Assembly (NCBI GenBank): GCA_965662745.1
Contig: CBFIJK010000018.1
Span: forward strand, 1-59,323
Length of the DNA stretch: 59,323 bases
Source of the DNA: Anianibacter sp965662745
GTDB taxonomy: Bacteria; Pseudomonadota; Alphaproteobacteria; Rhodobacterales; Rhodobacteraceae
Direction: 5' to 3'
Below are positions 17,129-25,885 of this stretch, in pieces. A program made the position numbers and the translations under genes. The first letter of the stretch is position 1, and the number at the start of each line of letters is the position of its first letter. The notes under the pieces were generated by a model. The model saw nothing but the letters and a program-made list of their open reading frames with translations. It did not search any database and was not told the DNA's origin.

Positions 17129-17946
17129 TCAGCCCAACCGGAGGGACAGGATCAGGGGCCGGTGGTCGGACACTTCTGGCGTTGCGGGCGCGTCGAAGAA
17201 TGTTGCACGGTCAAGGTCCGAGACCAGCATGTAATTCGCGTGACGCTCGGGCTTGCTGTAAAGCGCCGTTCTGGTGCTTTCGAACCCGCGCGTGGTGACA
17301 AGATCGGTCAGGCCGATCCCGCCAAGGATATCGAACATCTCGCTGCCGGGGCGCACGTTCATGTCGCCGCAGGCCACGACCGGATCACCGGGGCCGCGCA
17401 CCTCTTCGATGGCCGCAGCGAACCGTTCCCATTGCGCGCGGCGCAGATCAGTGTCGCCTTTGCCCGACGGGTCGCGCAGCCCGTGGGTATGGGCCACAAC
17501 GAAGGTCTCATTCGCTGCCGTCGCCAGCCGCGTGACCTGCGCGCTGCGAGGCACAGGCTCCGGCCCCCAGCCACCGGTGCGAAAGCTGCCATGGACAAAG
17601 CCTTGCCACTGCCCGACCACCGTCAGGCCGGGTGCGATCCACTGGGCAACACCATGTTCCGAAGGGTGATCGCTGCCCTGCCCGTCCTGCAAACTGCCGC
17701 GCGTGGCCGGCGCAAATCGCATATGGTGATCCGGCAAGGCGCCCGAGATATCGTTCAGCAGGTCGGACCGCTGGTCGAGCGCGCGGAACGCATCGCCATA
17801 GTGCAGCCAGTCCGGGCACTCATCCAGCGCATGGGTGACCTCTTGCGCGCAGAACACATCTGCCTTCAGCCCAGCAAGCCAAGGCTGCATCGCGTCCCAG
17901 CACTGCCCCCCCAGGCGTTCAGGCTGACGATCCTGACCTCTGTCAA
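17129..17946 (-). CDS. Endonuclease/exonuclease/phosphatase family protein, frameshifted near the start
   Basis: From ATG 17890 the frame encodes 253 residues of an EEP (DNase I-like) fold: catalytic elements include AQEVTH, VVAHTHG, ACGDMNVRPGS and the terminal VSDHRPLIL (Asp-His pair). The family's N-terminal strand, with SLNAWGG, is missing from this frame but is encoded just upstream in the neighbouring frame, reading T-E-V-R-I-V-S-L-N-A-W-G-G, beginning at a TTG (17946) that overlaps the dctD stop as TTGA. A run of seven G (17906-17912 as C on the plus strand) separates the two; eight G would join them perfectly. Either the assembly lost one G or the gene is truly frameshifted, possibly phase-variable. 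Substrate is unknown (nucleic acid, phosphoinositide or sphingomyelin-like). Confidence 0.8.
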
Positions 17947-19268
17947 AGATAGTCGGACCGCTGCAGCCCGTATTTCGCCATCTTTTCGTTAAGCGTACGG
18001 CGCGGCAGACACAGCTCGTCCATGACGGCGACGATAGAGCCCTTGTGGCGGCGCATCGTGTTGTCGATCAACATCCGCTCAAACGCTTCGACATATTCCT
18101 TCAACGGCTTGCCTTCGGTCGTCATGACAGGCTGCACCTCTTCCCCGCCATCCATCAGAAGCGATGCGATGGTGCCTGTGCCGCGCCGGTTCTGCAGCAC
18201 CGCCCGTTCGGCCACGTTGATGAGCTGGCGGATATTGCCGGGCCACGGCGCCTGCAGAAGCTGCGCGGCTTCCTGCGCGGTGACCTTCGGCGCGTCACAA
18301 CCATATTCCTCGGCGAAAAGATCGCCAAAATGGGTGAACAGCGTCAGCGTATCCTCGCCGCGCACGCGCAGCGGGGGCACGGTGATCTTCATCGCGGCAA
18401 GGCGATAGTAGAGGTCGGGGCGCAGGCGATCCTCGCAGGTCTTGCCCTGCTCCTGCAGGTTGGAAATCGCCACGATCCGCGTTTCGGGCGGTGTGCCCTG
18501 ATCGTTGATCCAGGTCAGCAGCTTGCCTTGCAGCGCCTCAGGCAGCGCCTCGATCCCGTCCAGAACCAGCGTTCCGCCCCGCGCCTCTTCCAGCGCGTGA
18601 AGGCCGTCTTCTTGCGGGCCGAAGAGGCGCTTGGACAACGCGTCTTCCTCGAGGGCGGCACAGGAAACCAGAACGAACTTGCGCCCCGCCTTTGCCCCCA
18701 CGGCGTGCAGCGCATGGGCGACGAGGGTCTTGCCGGTGCCCGTCTCGCCGTCGATCAGCACATGACCGTCGGCCTGTCCGAGATCGAGAATATCCTCGCG
18801 CAGGCGTTCCATGACCGGCGAGGTGCCGATCAGCTTTTTCATCAGGGTCGAGCCATCCGAAAGCTCACGCCGCAGCGCCCGGTTGTCGAGCGCCACGCGT
18901 CGGCGCTGCGTGGCCTTCTTGACCATTTCGGTCATCTTGTCGGGATTGAACGGCTTTTCGAGGAAATCGTAGGCCCCTACCCGCATCGCCTCGACCGCCA
19001 TGGGCACATCGCCATGGCCGGTGATCATGATGACGGGAAGCGAGCTGTCCTGGCTCATGAGCCGTTTCAGGAATGCCATGCCGTCCATGCCCGGCATCTT
19101 GATATCGGAAATGACGATCCCCGGATAATCCGAGCCGATGGATTTCAGCGCCTCTTCGGCGCCGCCATAGGTTTCGGTCTCGAACCCCGACAGACCCAGC
19201 CACTGGCCGATGGATTGCCGCATGTCCTTTTCGTCGTCCACGATCGCGATTTTCATGGCCTGTGCCAT
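17943..19268 (-). CDS. NtrC/DctD-family response regulator lacking the sigma-54 loop
   Basis: A 441-residue response regulator: receiver (residues 1-125, phospho-Asp in VISDIKMPGMDG), AAA+ domain with Walker A GETGTGKT (about 176), and a Fis-type HTH (SIVAVMDELCLPRRTLNEKM). It lies directly downstream of a DctB-like kinase and should regulate C4-dicarboxylate or related organic-acid uptake. The AAA+ domain is abnormal: the GAFTGA loop that contacts sigma-54 is absent (the region reads KRLFGPQEDGLHALEEARGG) and Walker B is LVLDGIEAL, with Gly in place of the catalytic Glu. This resembles the NtrC of Rhodobacter capsulatus, which works with sigma-70 polymerase. No dicarboxylate transporter is adjacent. 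GGAGG lies four bases before the ATG. Confidence 0.88.
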   Translation of the reverse strand: MAQAMKIAIVDDEKDMRQSIGQWLGLSGFETETYGGAEEALKSIGSDYPGIVISDIKMPGMDGMAFLKRLMSQDSSLPVIMITGHGDVPMAVEAMRVGAYDFLEKPFNPDKMTEMVKKATQRRRVALDNRALRRELSDGSTLMKKLIGTSPVMERLREDILDLGQADGHVLIDGETGTGKTLVAHALHAVGAKAGRKFVLVSCAALEEDALSKRLFGPQEDGLHALEEARGGTLVLDGIEALPEALQGKLLTWINDQGTPPETRIVAISNLQEQGKTCEDRLRPDLYYRLAAMKITVPPLRVRGEDTLTLFTHFGDLFAEEYGCDAPKVTAQEAAQLLQAPWPGNIRQLINVAERAVLQNRRGTGTIASLLMDGGEEVQPVMTTEGKPLKEYVEAFERMLIDNTMRRHKGSIVAVMDELCLPRRTLNEKMAKYGLQRSDYL

Positions 19269-19293
19269 CGGGCCTCCATTGGGGTTAAGGGCG

Positions 19294-21054
19294 TCATTCG
19301 GCGGCTTCCAGTCCCTGCTTCACGCGGGGCAATTCGATTTCGAACACGGCGCCGCCTGCGCGCGCATTCCGGGCAATCAATCGACCACCTAGATCGCTGA
19401 CGATCCCAGACGATATCGCAAGGCCAAGCCCCACGCCATCGCCGGGCTGTTTGGTCGTGTAGAACGGCTCGAAGAGTTGGTCGAGGTCATCAATGCCCGC
19501 GCCGTTGTCCCGTACGGTCACGACCGCGCGGTCGCCCGCGGCAAGGATCACGTCGATCTGCGCGTCCTCGACATCGCGGGTGGCGTCGATCGCGTTGCGG
19601 AATAGGTTGATGAGCACCTGTTCCAACCGCAGCCGGTCGGCAAGGACCATCACAGGCTCGCGCGGGATGGATCGGTTGATGCGCACCTTGCGATGGCGCA
19701 ATTGCGGTTCCATCATCGACAGCGCGGTCGAGACGCAATCGCGCACATCGACCGCCTCGAACGCATCCCCGCCTTTGCGCGCATAGGATTTCAGCTGGCG
19801 AGTGATCGCGCCCATCCGCTCGATCAGGCCGTCGATGCGCTGGAAGGACGACAGCGCCTCGTCCGGGCGCTTGCGTTGCAAGAGCAGCTTGGCGCCCGCG
19901 AGATAGGTCTTCATCGCGGCAAGGGGCTGATTCAGCTCGTGACTGACCGCCGCCGACATCTCGCCCAGCGCGGCCAGTTTCGACGATTGTTCCAGCGTCT
20001 GTTCAGCGACTTCGAGGTTTTTCTCAACCCGCTCGCGTTCCGCAATCTCGCGCTGCAGGGCCACGTTCAGCTTGCGCAGTTCCGCAGATTCTCGCTGGAA
20101 AAAGCTCAGCCGCGTCAGCGCCCGGCGCGAGGTGAGGAAGAACCACAGCGACAGCAGGATCGCGAAGCCCATGATTTCCAGCGCCAGAACGCTGTTCACC
20201 CGTTCGCGCACGCTGGCATATGTGGTGAAGGACATCATCCGCCAGCCCTGGAACGGCACACGGCTTTCAAGGCGCATCAGCGCCTCGCCGGTGAAGAACG
20301 CATCGGCGGGAAGCGCCGTCCAGTCGGCGGTGGATTGCAGCGCACGCAGGATCGCCGACGGGGCCGAGCGCGCCGCCAGAGCCTCGTCCACTGTCAGCCC
20401 ACGCCAGCGCGGTTCGGTCGCAAGGATGATCTGGCCCTCGCTGTTGGTCACCAGAACCGCGTCGGCGATCCCCGCCCAGCTTTGTTCCAGCTTGCGCAGG
20501 TCGACCTTCACGAGGATCACACCCAGCACCTGCCCCGAATCCTGAACGCGGCGGGAATAGGCGAATTCATAGCCGCCGCTTTCATTCTGGTAGGTGGTGA
20601 ACACGGTATCAGAGGACCGCAGCGCCGAAACAAAGAACGGCGCCTGTCGCTGCGACGTCCCCAGTTGCGCGCGGTCCGTGGCCGCGACGGTGCGGCCTTC
20701 GAGATCAAAGAGCATGATCGAGGCCGCGCCGATCTCTTCGAGATACTGGATCAGGCGCTGCGAAGTCTGGACGAAATCCTGCGAATTGAGCGCGTTGATC
20801 AGCGCCGGGTCGCGCGACAGAAGAAGCGGCACGACCGAATTGCGCTGCAGTTCGCTTAGAAGGTTGCCGACATAAAGCGCCTGACGCACCTCGGCGCGGG
20901 TCTTGGTCGAGACGGTATAGCGCTCTGTCAGGATGGTGTTCGTGACCCAGACCACCGCGATGGCCAGTCCGACAAACAGAGCCACGCCGACGCGGGCGCG
21001 CCAGCTTAGCCCCTCTCGGGGGGCCTCGGGGCCTTGGGTGTCTGACTCTGACAT
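19294..21054 (-). CDS. DctB-like sensor histidine kinase
   Basis: A membrane sensor kinase of about 586 residues. One helix near the N-terminus, a periplasmic PDC/Cache sensing domain of about 240 residues, a second helix (SVLALEIMGFAILLSLWFFL), a coiled-coil linker, then HisKA (GEMSAAVSHELNQPLAAM, phosphoacceptor His) and HATPase (LFRNAIDA, DNGAGID, GVGLGLAI). This is the DctB architecture, sensing C4-dicarboxylates and phosphorylating the regulator encoded 25 bases downstream. ATG at 21054 with AGGG upstream is preferred; the frame also opens at a TTG (21090) overlapping the purQ stop, which would couple translation to purQ. Confidence 0.88.
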   Translation of the reverse strand: MSESDTQGPEAPREGLSWRARVGVALFVGLAIAVVWVTNTILTERYTVSTKTRAEVRQALYVGNLLSELQRNSVVPLLLSRDPALINALNSQDFVQTSQRLIQYLEEIGAASIMLFDLEGRTVAATDRAQLGTSQRQAPFFVSALRSSDTVFTTYQNESGGYEFAYSRRVQDSGQVLGVILVKVDLRKLEQSWAGIADAVLVTNSEGQIILATEPRWRGLTVDEALAARSAPSAILRALQSTADWTALPADAFFTGEALMRLESRVPFQGWRMMSFTTYASVRERVNSVLALEIMGFAILLSLWFFLTSRRALTRLSFFQRESAELRKLNVALQREIAERERVEKNLEVAEQTLEQSSKLAALGEMSAAVSHELNQPLAAMKTYLAGAKLLLQRKRPDEALSSFQRIDGLIERMGAITRQLKSYARKGGDAFEAVDVRDCVSTALSMMEPQLRHRKVRINRSIPREPVMVLADRLRLEQVLINLFRNAIDATRDVEDAQIDVILAAGDRAVVTVRDNGAGIDDLDQLFEPFYTTKQPGDGVGLGLAISSGIVSDLGGRLIARNARAGGAVFEIELPRVKQGLEAAE

Positions 21055-21086
21055 GCGCCCTAAGGTAGGCGCATCGCGGCTTGCGC

Positions 21087-21761
21087 TCAAGCTGGGGCGG
21101 ACTCCAGCGCGGTGCTGACCGCGCGGAAAAGCGCCGAGCCGTCGGTCATCCGGTGCTGATCGTCCACCGCCCGTTCGGGATGCGGCATCAGGCCAAGGAC
21201 CCGGCGATTGGCGCTGAGGATGCCCGCAATATCGCCCGCAGACCCGTTCGGGTTTTCGGCATATCGAAAGGCGATGCGGTCTTCATCTGCGAGACGCTCC
21301 AGCACATCCGCATCCGCCTGATAGTTCCCGTCGTGATGGGCGACCGGGTATGTCACCGTCTGTCCCACCTCGTAGCCCGAGGTATAGGCGCTGTCCGCCG
21401 TACCGACGATCAGCCCCACGGGTTTGCAAATGAATTTCAGTTGCGCATTGCGCATCAGCGCGCCGGGCAAGAGGCCCGATTCAAGAAGCACCTGAAAGCC
21501 GTTGCAGATGCCGATCACATGCCCGCCGCCTTCGGCAAAGCGGCGCACCGCGCCGAAGATCGGCGCACGGGCTGCGATGGCCCCGCAGCGCAGGTAGTCG
21601 CCAAACGAGAACCCGCCGGGGATGGCAACAAGGTCAAGCCCTTGCGGCAGGTCGGTGTCCTTGTGCCAGACCATCGTGACCTCGGCGCCCGCCTGTTTCA
21701 GCGCAACGGCAAGGTCGCGGTCGCAATTCGATCCGGGAAAGACAAGTACGGCGGCGCGCAT
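21087..21761 (-). CDS. purQ: Phosphoribosylformylglycinamidine synthase subunit PurQ
   Basis: A 224-residue class I glutamine amidotransferase that supplies ammonia to PurL in the fourth step of purine synthesis. Hallmarks: FPGSNCDRD near the N-terminus, PGGFSFGDYLR, nucleophile Cys in GICNGFQVL, and the catalytic His-Glu in MPHPERAV. It is the short, separate PurQ that works with PurS and PurL. PurS and PurC lie 2.5-4.2 kb upstream on the same strand, separated by an alcohol dehydrogenase, an XRE regulator and a convergent DUF2061 gene. Confidence 0.96.
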   Translation of the reverse strand: MRAAVLVFPGSNCDRDLAVALKQAGAEVTMVWHKDTDLPQGLDLVAIPGGFSFGDYLRCGAIAARAPIFGAVRRFAEGGGHVIGICNGFQVLLESGLLPGALMRNAQLKFICKPVGLIVGTADSAYTSGYEVGQTVTYPVAHHDGNYQADADVLERLADEDRIAFRYAENPNGSAGDIAGILSANRRVLGLMPHPERAVDDQHRMTDGSALFRAVSTALESAPA

Positions 21762-21776
21762 GGGCTATGGTCCCTT

Positions 21777-22814
21777 TCAGCGGGTAAAATCGGTGATGAC
21801 GGCCACGCCGGGCGGAGTCGGCCCATTGAAGGCGCGAAGTTCTGCAGAGGTGTCCGACAGCGCCACCTCGCGCGCGATGAGAGGCGAGACATCGACGCGC
21901 CCAGCGGTGATCATCGACAAGAGAGACGGATAGCGCCAGGCGGGCATGCCGCGCGTGCCGTATAGGGCAAGGTTGCCCATGTAGACAGCGTTCATATTGA
22001 TTTCCATATGCGCGGTATGGCCGATGGGCATGCCGACCTGCACATGCCGACCCAGCGGGCGGAGGCATTCGATGGATGCGTTCGTCGTCGCCGCGATGCC
22101 CAGCGCCTCGACCGACACATGCGCACCGCCGCCAGTGATCTCTTTGATCCTCGCGGCAACGTCTCCGTCACTGGCGTTCACGGCCGCCTCGGCCCCAAGG
22201 CCCAGCGCATGGTCGAGCTTTTCCTGGACAATATCCACGACGACGACCCGCGCGCCAAGGGCACGCCCGAGGATCAGCGTGGAAAGGCCAATGCCCCCCG
22301 TCCCGTGCACCGCCAGCCATTCGCCCCCCGCCAGCGCCGCGCGTCCCGTCAAAGCGTGCCACGCGGTCGTCACGCGGCAGCCAAGGCCCGCCGCCGTCGC
22401 GGGCGACATACCTTCAGGCAGACGCGCGAGGTTGTGATCGCGCGGCACGGCGACGTATTCGGCAAAGGCGCCCGGCTCGATAAAGCCGGGAAGGCGTTGG
22501 TCAGTGCAGGTGTTCTGCGCGCCGGACTGGCAGTTGGGGCAGGATCCGCAGGCGAGAATGAAGGGCGCGATCAGCGTATCGCCGACCTTGAAGCGCGCAT
22601 CGGGGCCGGCCTCGACAACCTCGCCGCAATATTCATGCCCGCCGATTTGGCCCGGCTTGATGCGCGGGTGCTCTCCGACCCAGCCATGCCAGTCGGACCG
22701 GCAGACGCCGCAGCCAAGGACCTTCAGCACCACGCCATCGGCCGGGCATTCGGGATCGGCGACGTCTTCGATCGAGAGGTCCTCGTTGTATGTTCTGAGA
22801 ACGGCGGCGCGCAT
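21777..22814 (-). CDS. Zinc-dependent alcohol dehydrogenase (MDR family)
   Basis: A 345-residue medium-chain dehydrogenase. Catalytic zinc ligands are seen in GCGVCRSDWHGW (Cys) and GGHEYCGEV (His-Glu); the structural zinc loop is CGSCPNCQSGAQNTC. The Rossmann motif is VHGTGGIGLSTLILG, and VVVDI marks the cofactor-binding strand, suggesting NAD(H). Substrate is an alcohol or aldehyde that cannot be specified. The start at 22814 is chosen because of AAAGGA eight bases upstream and the usual MRAAVLRTY opening; the frame extends twelve codons further. It lies fifteen bases before purQ on the same strand and could be cotranscribed. Confidence 0.9.
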   Translation of the reverse strand: MRAAVLRTYNEDLSIEDVADPECPADGVVLKVLGCGVCRSDWHGWVGEHPRIKPGQIGGHEYCGEVVEAGPDARFKVGDTLIAPFILACGSCPNCQSGAQNTCTDQRLPGFIEPGAFAEYVAVPRDHNLARLPEGMSPATAAGLGCRVTTAWHALTGRAALAGGEWLAVHGTGGIGLSTLILGRALGARVVVVDIVQEKLDHALGLGAEAAVNASDGDVAARIKEITGGGAHVSVEALGIAATTNASIECLRPLGRHVQVGMPIGHTAHMEINMNAVYMGNLALYGTRGMPAWRYPSLLSMITAGRVDVSPLIAREVALSDTSAELRAFNGPTPPGVAVITDFTR

Positions 22815-22994
22815 GGGCTGTCCTTTCGGTGTCTTTGGCTGGCATGCCAAGGCCCGGGGGGGACGTCAAGCGCGCTGCGTGTCGAGTTCCCTACGAGAGT
22901 GACCAAGACGCCAATTGCCTGACCGTGGGATGGCGGTAGGCCCGGCACCTACGGTGCTGTCCGGACCCAAGGCGACGAGCACGCGGATACACGT

Positions 22995-23852
22995 TCATTC
23001 AACCTGCAAGAGCCCCCGCAAATACCCCGCCGCGTCGCGGGCATCGACGCTCGCCTCTCGCACCAGCCAGTCGAAATGGGCGGTCATGGACCGCACCCGC
23101 TCGCTTTCGCGGAACGCCAGGTAGAACTGCCCCACATAGATCACCGCAAGGCGCGGGCCGAAGACCGTGACCGGCGCGCTGAAGACGCGGTGGGCATCAT
23201 AGAGGAAAAGGCGCAGGCGGGGATACATCTCGTCGCAGATATCGGCGAGGTGGCGCAGCTGTTCGTGCCGCTCGGCGACCCCGAGACCTGCGTAATAAGC
23301 CGTCCCTTCCGCCAGGGCGACGAATTCATGGAGCGGCGCGGCGATTTCCATGTCCGACACGCCCGAACGCAGCCATTCGACCTGATCGTGCAACGCGGCG
23401 ATGGCCCGTTCGCTATGGGCGTCCCCGATGGACCGGTATTCCCAGGCCACCATCGCATCGGTCTTCAGCATATCCGGCAGCGTCGCCGGAACATGTCGCA
23501 GCTTGTAGCCTGCCGCCTCGCGGTGCCAGTCGAGAAGCTGAGCATCGGCCGAACTGCGCTCTGCCGGGCTGACGGCCATGGCGGCGGCGACGATATCGCC
23601 GGGGCGTTCTGGACGGTCCGTAAGGCCCAAGAGCCAGTCGGTCGACACCCCCAGCGCAGCCGCCGCATCGGCGGCAAGCCCGGCATTTGGAAGGCGCGCC
23701 GAATCCTCGGCCAGAAGCTGCGCGATGGTCGAGCGGTCGACGCCCGCTTCACGCGACAGCGCGCTGCGCGACAGGCCCGCCCGGTCCATCGCAACGGTCA
23801 GGCGGTCGCGAAACACCGCAGCGCGGTCCCGTTTGTCCATTTTCCGGATCAT
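22995..23852 (-). CDS. XRE-family transcriptional regulator with C-terminal sensing domain
   Basis: A 285-residue protein with an N-terminal cro/C1-type HTH (residues about 15-75: RLTVAMDRAGLSRSALSREA and DRSTIAQLLAE) followed by GVSTDWLLGLTD, the usual end of XRE domains. The remaining 200 residues are helical and unrecognised; they contain no metal or enzyme motif that I can name. The start may be ATG 23852 or ATG 23840. It sits between the alcohol dehydrogenase and purS/purC genes on the same strand, so it may control the dehydrogenase, but this is only position. Confidence 0.8.
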   Translation of the reverse strand: MIRKMDKRDRAAVFRDRLTVAMDRAGLSRSALSREAGVDRSTIAQLLAEDSARLPNAGLAADAAAALGVSTDWLLGLTDRPERPGDIVAAAMAVSPAERSSADAQLLDWHREAAGYKLRHVPATLPDMLKTDAMVAWEYRSIGDAHSERAIAALHDQVEWLRSGVSDMEIAAPLHEFVALAEGTAYYAGLGVAERHEQLRHLADICDEMYPRLRLFLYDAHRVFSAPVTVFGPRLAVIYVGQFYLAFRESERVRSMTAHFDWLVREASVDARDAAGYLRGLLQVE

Positions 23853-23989
23853 CGGTGATTAATATCTCGTTTTCGGATTTAATGCAGTGCATTCGCAGAA
23901 TAGCCGACAATCCGCGAAGTTGCTACGGCTGCGTCATGGCCGCCGCAGAGGCAGCCCTTGAGGCTTCAGTCAAAACGAAAGGGATACAC

Positions 23990-24241
23990 GTGGAAACGCC
24001 GTCGCGCACGCTATTGAAAGCCCTGTCCTGGCAAGGGCTTGGACTGATCATGATGACAATCGTCGGCTATCTCTTCACCGGCTCGATCAGCGCAGGCGGC
24101 GGCATCGCAGCCGTGGGCGCCGCAGCGGGCTTTCTAAGCTATATCGTGCACGAACGGCTCTGGGCCCGCGTCACATGGGGCCAGCGGCGGCTCGAGATTG
24201 ACCAGCGCAGCCGCCTCGATCAGAGCATCTCGACCCGGTAG
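23990..24241 (+). CDS. DUF2061 small membrane protein
   Basis: A protein of 83 residues with two hydrophobic helices: LLKALSWQGLGLIMMTIVGYL and AAVGAAAGFLSYIVHERLWARV. The LKALSW...HERLW core fits DUF2061, a family of unknown function found in many proteobacteria. GTG 23990 is chosen because AAAGGG lies six bases upstream and the family starts just before the first helix; an ATG at 23936 would add 18 residues but has no ribosome site. The 3' end overlaps the convergent purS gene by 22 bases. Confidence 0.75.
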   Translation: METPSRTLLKALSWQGLGLIMMTIVGYLFTGSISAGGGIAAVGAAAGFLSYIVHERLWARVTWGQRRLEIDQRSRLDQSISTR

Positions 24242-24450
24242 CTTTCGATCACCGTGTTGGCGAGCAGCTTTTCGCACATCGCGGTAACCTCGTCCTCGGT
24301 CGTACCCTCGGCCAGTTCCAGCTCGATCACCTTGCCCTGGCGTACGCCCTGGACGCTATCAAACCCCAAGGCGCCAAGCGCATGGCGCACGGCCTCGCCC
24401 TGCGGATCGAGAACGCCGGTCTTCAGCATGACGGTGACACGGGCTTTCAT
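24220..24450 (-). CDS. purS: Phosphoribosylformylglycinamidine synthase subunit PurS
   Basis: A 76-residue protein of normal PurS length. PurS bridges PurQ and PurL in the FGAM synthase complex. The family pattern is clear: MKARVTVMLKTGVLDPQG at the N-terminus, GFDSVQGVRQGKVIEL in the middle and NTVIESYRVE at the end. It follows purC by 84 bases on the same strand. Its 3' end overlaps the DUF2061 gene running the opposite way. Confidence 0.95.
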   Translation of the reverse strand: MKARVTVMLKTGVLDPQGEAVRHALGALGFDSVQGVRQGKVIELELAEGTTEDEVTAMCEKLLANTVIESYRVEML

Positions 24451-24534
24451 GGTCGGGCGCTCCTTGCCGGGCAGGCGCTCCCTGCCCTTTTCCGGGATAG
24501 TCTTTTTGTCCGGCCCACGAACGGGCCGGACGGC

Positions 24535-25296
24535 TTAGTTGATCAGCGTGGGTTTCGTGTGGTGCGTCACGTTGGACGGCATCACGCCCAGGCGCTTGGC
24601 CACCTCGGTATAGGCATCGACAAGATCGCCCAGATCGCGGCGGAACACGTCCTTGTCCAGCTTTTGGCCGGTCTCGATATCCCACAGGCGGCAGCTGTCG
24701 GGACTGATCTCGTCGGCTATGATGAGGCGCTGGAAATCATTGTCCCAGACACGGCCGATCTCGATCTTGAAATCCACCAGCTTGATGCCGACCGCCATCA
24801 TGACGCCGGACATGAAATCATTCACGCGCAGAGCAAGCGCGACCATGTCATCCAGATCGCGTTGTTCGGCCCAGCCGAAGGCGACGATATGTTCCTCGGT
24901 CACAAGCGGATCGCCCAGCTTGTCGTCCTTGTAGTAGAACTCGATGATCGGGCGCGGCAGCTGCGTGCCTTCGGCGATGCCGAGACGCTTGGACATGGAG
25001 CCTGCCGCGACATTGCGCACGACGACTTCAAGCGGGATGATCTCGACCTGGCGGATCAGCTGCTCGCGCATGTTGAGGCGCTTGATGAAATGGGTCGGCA
25101 CGCCGATGGCGTTGAGCCCGTTCATGAAGAATTCGGACAGGCGGTTGTTCAGAACGCCCTTGCCGTCGATCACGTCCTTCTTTTCCGCGTTGAAGGCGGT
25201 GGCGTCGTCCTTGAAATACTGGACGAAGGTGCCCGGCTCGGGGCCTTCGTAAAGGATCTTCGCCTTGCCTTCGTAAATCTTCTTGCGACGGGCCAT
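24535..25296 (-). CDS. purC: SAICAR synthetase PurC
   Basis: A 253-residue ATP-dependent ligase that joins aspartate to CAIR in purine synthesis. Motifs include IYEGKAKILYEGPEPGT (ATP-binding strand-loop), DGKGVLNNRLSEFF, IPLEVVVRNVAAGSMSKR and the catalytic-site strand LVDFKIEIGR. The start at 25296 has GGAGATC seven bases upstream and the family's opening MARRKKIYEGKAK; the eight further open codons upstream are not conserved. First gene of the purC-purS pair. Confidence 0.96.
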   Translation of the reverse strand: MARRKKIYEGKAKILYEGPEPGTFVQYFKDDATAFNAEKKDVIDGKGVLNNRLSEFFMNGLNAIGVPTHFIKRLNMREQLIRQVEIIPLEVVVRNVAAGSMSKRLGIAEGTQLPRPIIEFYYKDDKLGDPLVTEEHIVAFGWAEQRDLDDMVALALRVNDFMSGVMMAVGIKLVDFKIEIGRVWDNDFQRLIIADEISPDSCRLWDIETGQKLDKDVFRRDLGDLVDAYTEVAKRLGVMPSNVTHHTKPTLIN

Positions 25297-25483
25297 GGGA
25301 TCTCCGGTCTGATGGCGCACGCAACACCGGCGACGCCTTTGGCGTTGCTATAGGTCAAGGCGCGCGCGCTCGCAAGAACCACGCCATGCCGCGCCCCCTT
25401 GTCAGAGCTTTCCCTTGCGGCGCTGCCTGCGGGCCGCCATATCTGGACCCCGAGAATTGCACAGACCAGCAGGGAGCAGCCCG

Positions 25484-25801
25484 ATGTCGACCTTCAAGGA
25501 CCGCGAGAACGCCTTCGAGAACAAGTTCGCCCATGATGCAGAAATGCAGTTCAAGGCCGAAGCGCGCCGCAACAAGCTTTTGGGCCTCTGGGCCGCTGAA
25601 AAACTGGGCAAGACCGACGGCGAGGCCGAGGCCTATGCCCGCGAAGTGATCAAGGCCGATTTCGAAGAGGCCGGCGACGAGGATGTGTATCGCAAGGTTG
25701 CGGGCGATCTTGGCGACAAGGCGACCGAGGCGGAAATCCGCGCCAAGATGGCGGAACTGTCGACAACGGCCAAGGCGCAGCTTCTCGACGAGAACACCTG
25801 A
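25484..25801 (+). CDS. ATPase inhibitor subunit zeta (DUF1476)
   Basis: A 105-residue helical protein of the DUF1476 family. The N-terminus MSTFKDRENAFENKFAHD is the family's signature and corresponds to the inhibitory region that enters the F1 rotor in Paracoccus, where the zeta protein stops ATP hydrolysis by the F1Fo-ATPase. Length and the AYAREVIKADFEEAGDEDV core match. It is cytoplasmic and single-gene; no atp genes are nearby. AGGGAG precedes the ATG by seven bases. Confidence 0.92.
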   Translation: MSTFKDRENAFENKFAHDAEMQFKAEARRNKLLGLWAAEKLGKTDGEAEAYAREVIKADFEEAGDEDVYRKVAGDLGDKATEAEIRAKMAELSTTAKAQLLDENT

Positions 25802-25885
25802 TCGGTAAAATGCGCCGCATCGCTTAACGGGCTGTAAAGCCGCGCGCCCCATCCTCGCCCTCGTGGGAAGTGGAAGGGGGCGCAA

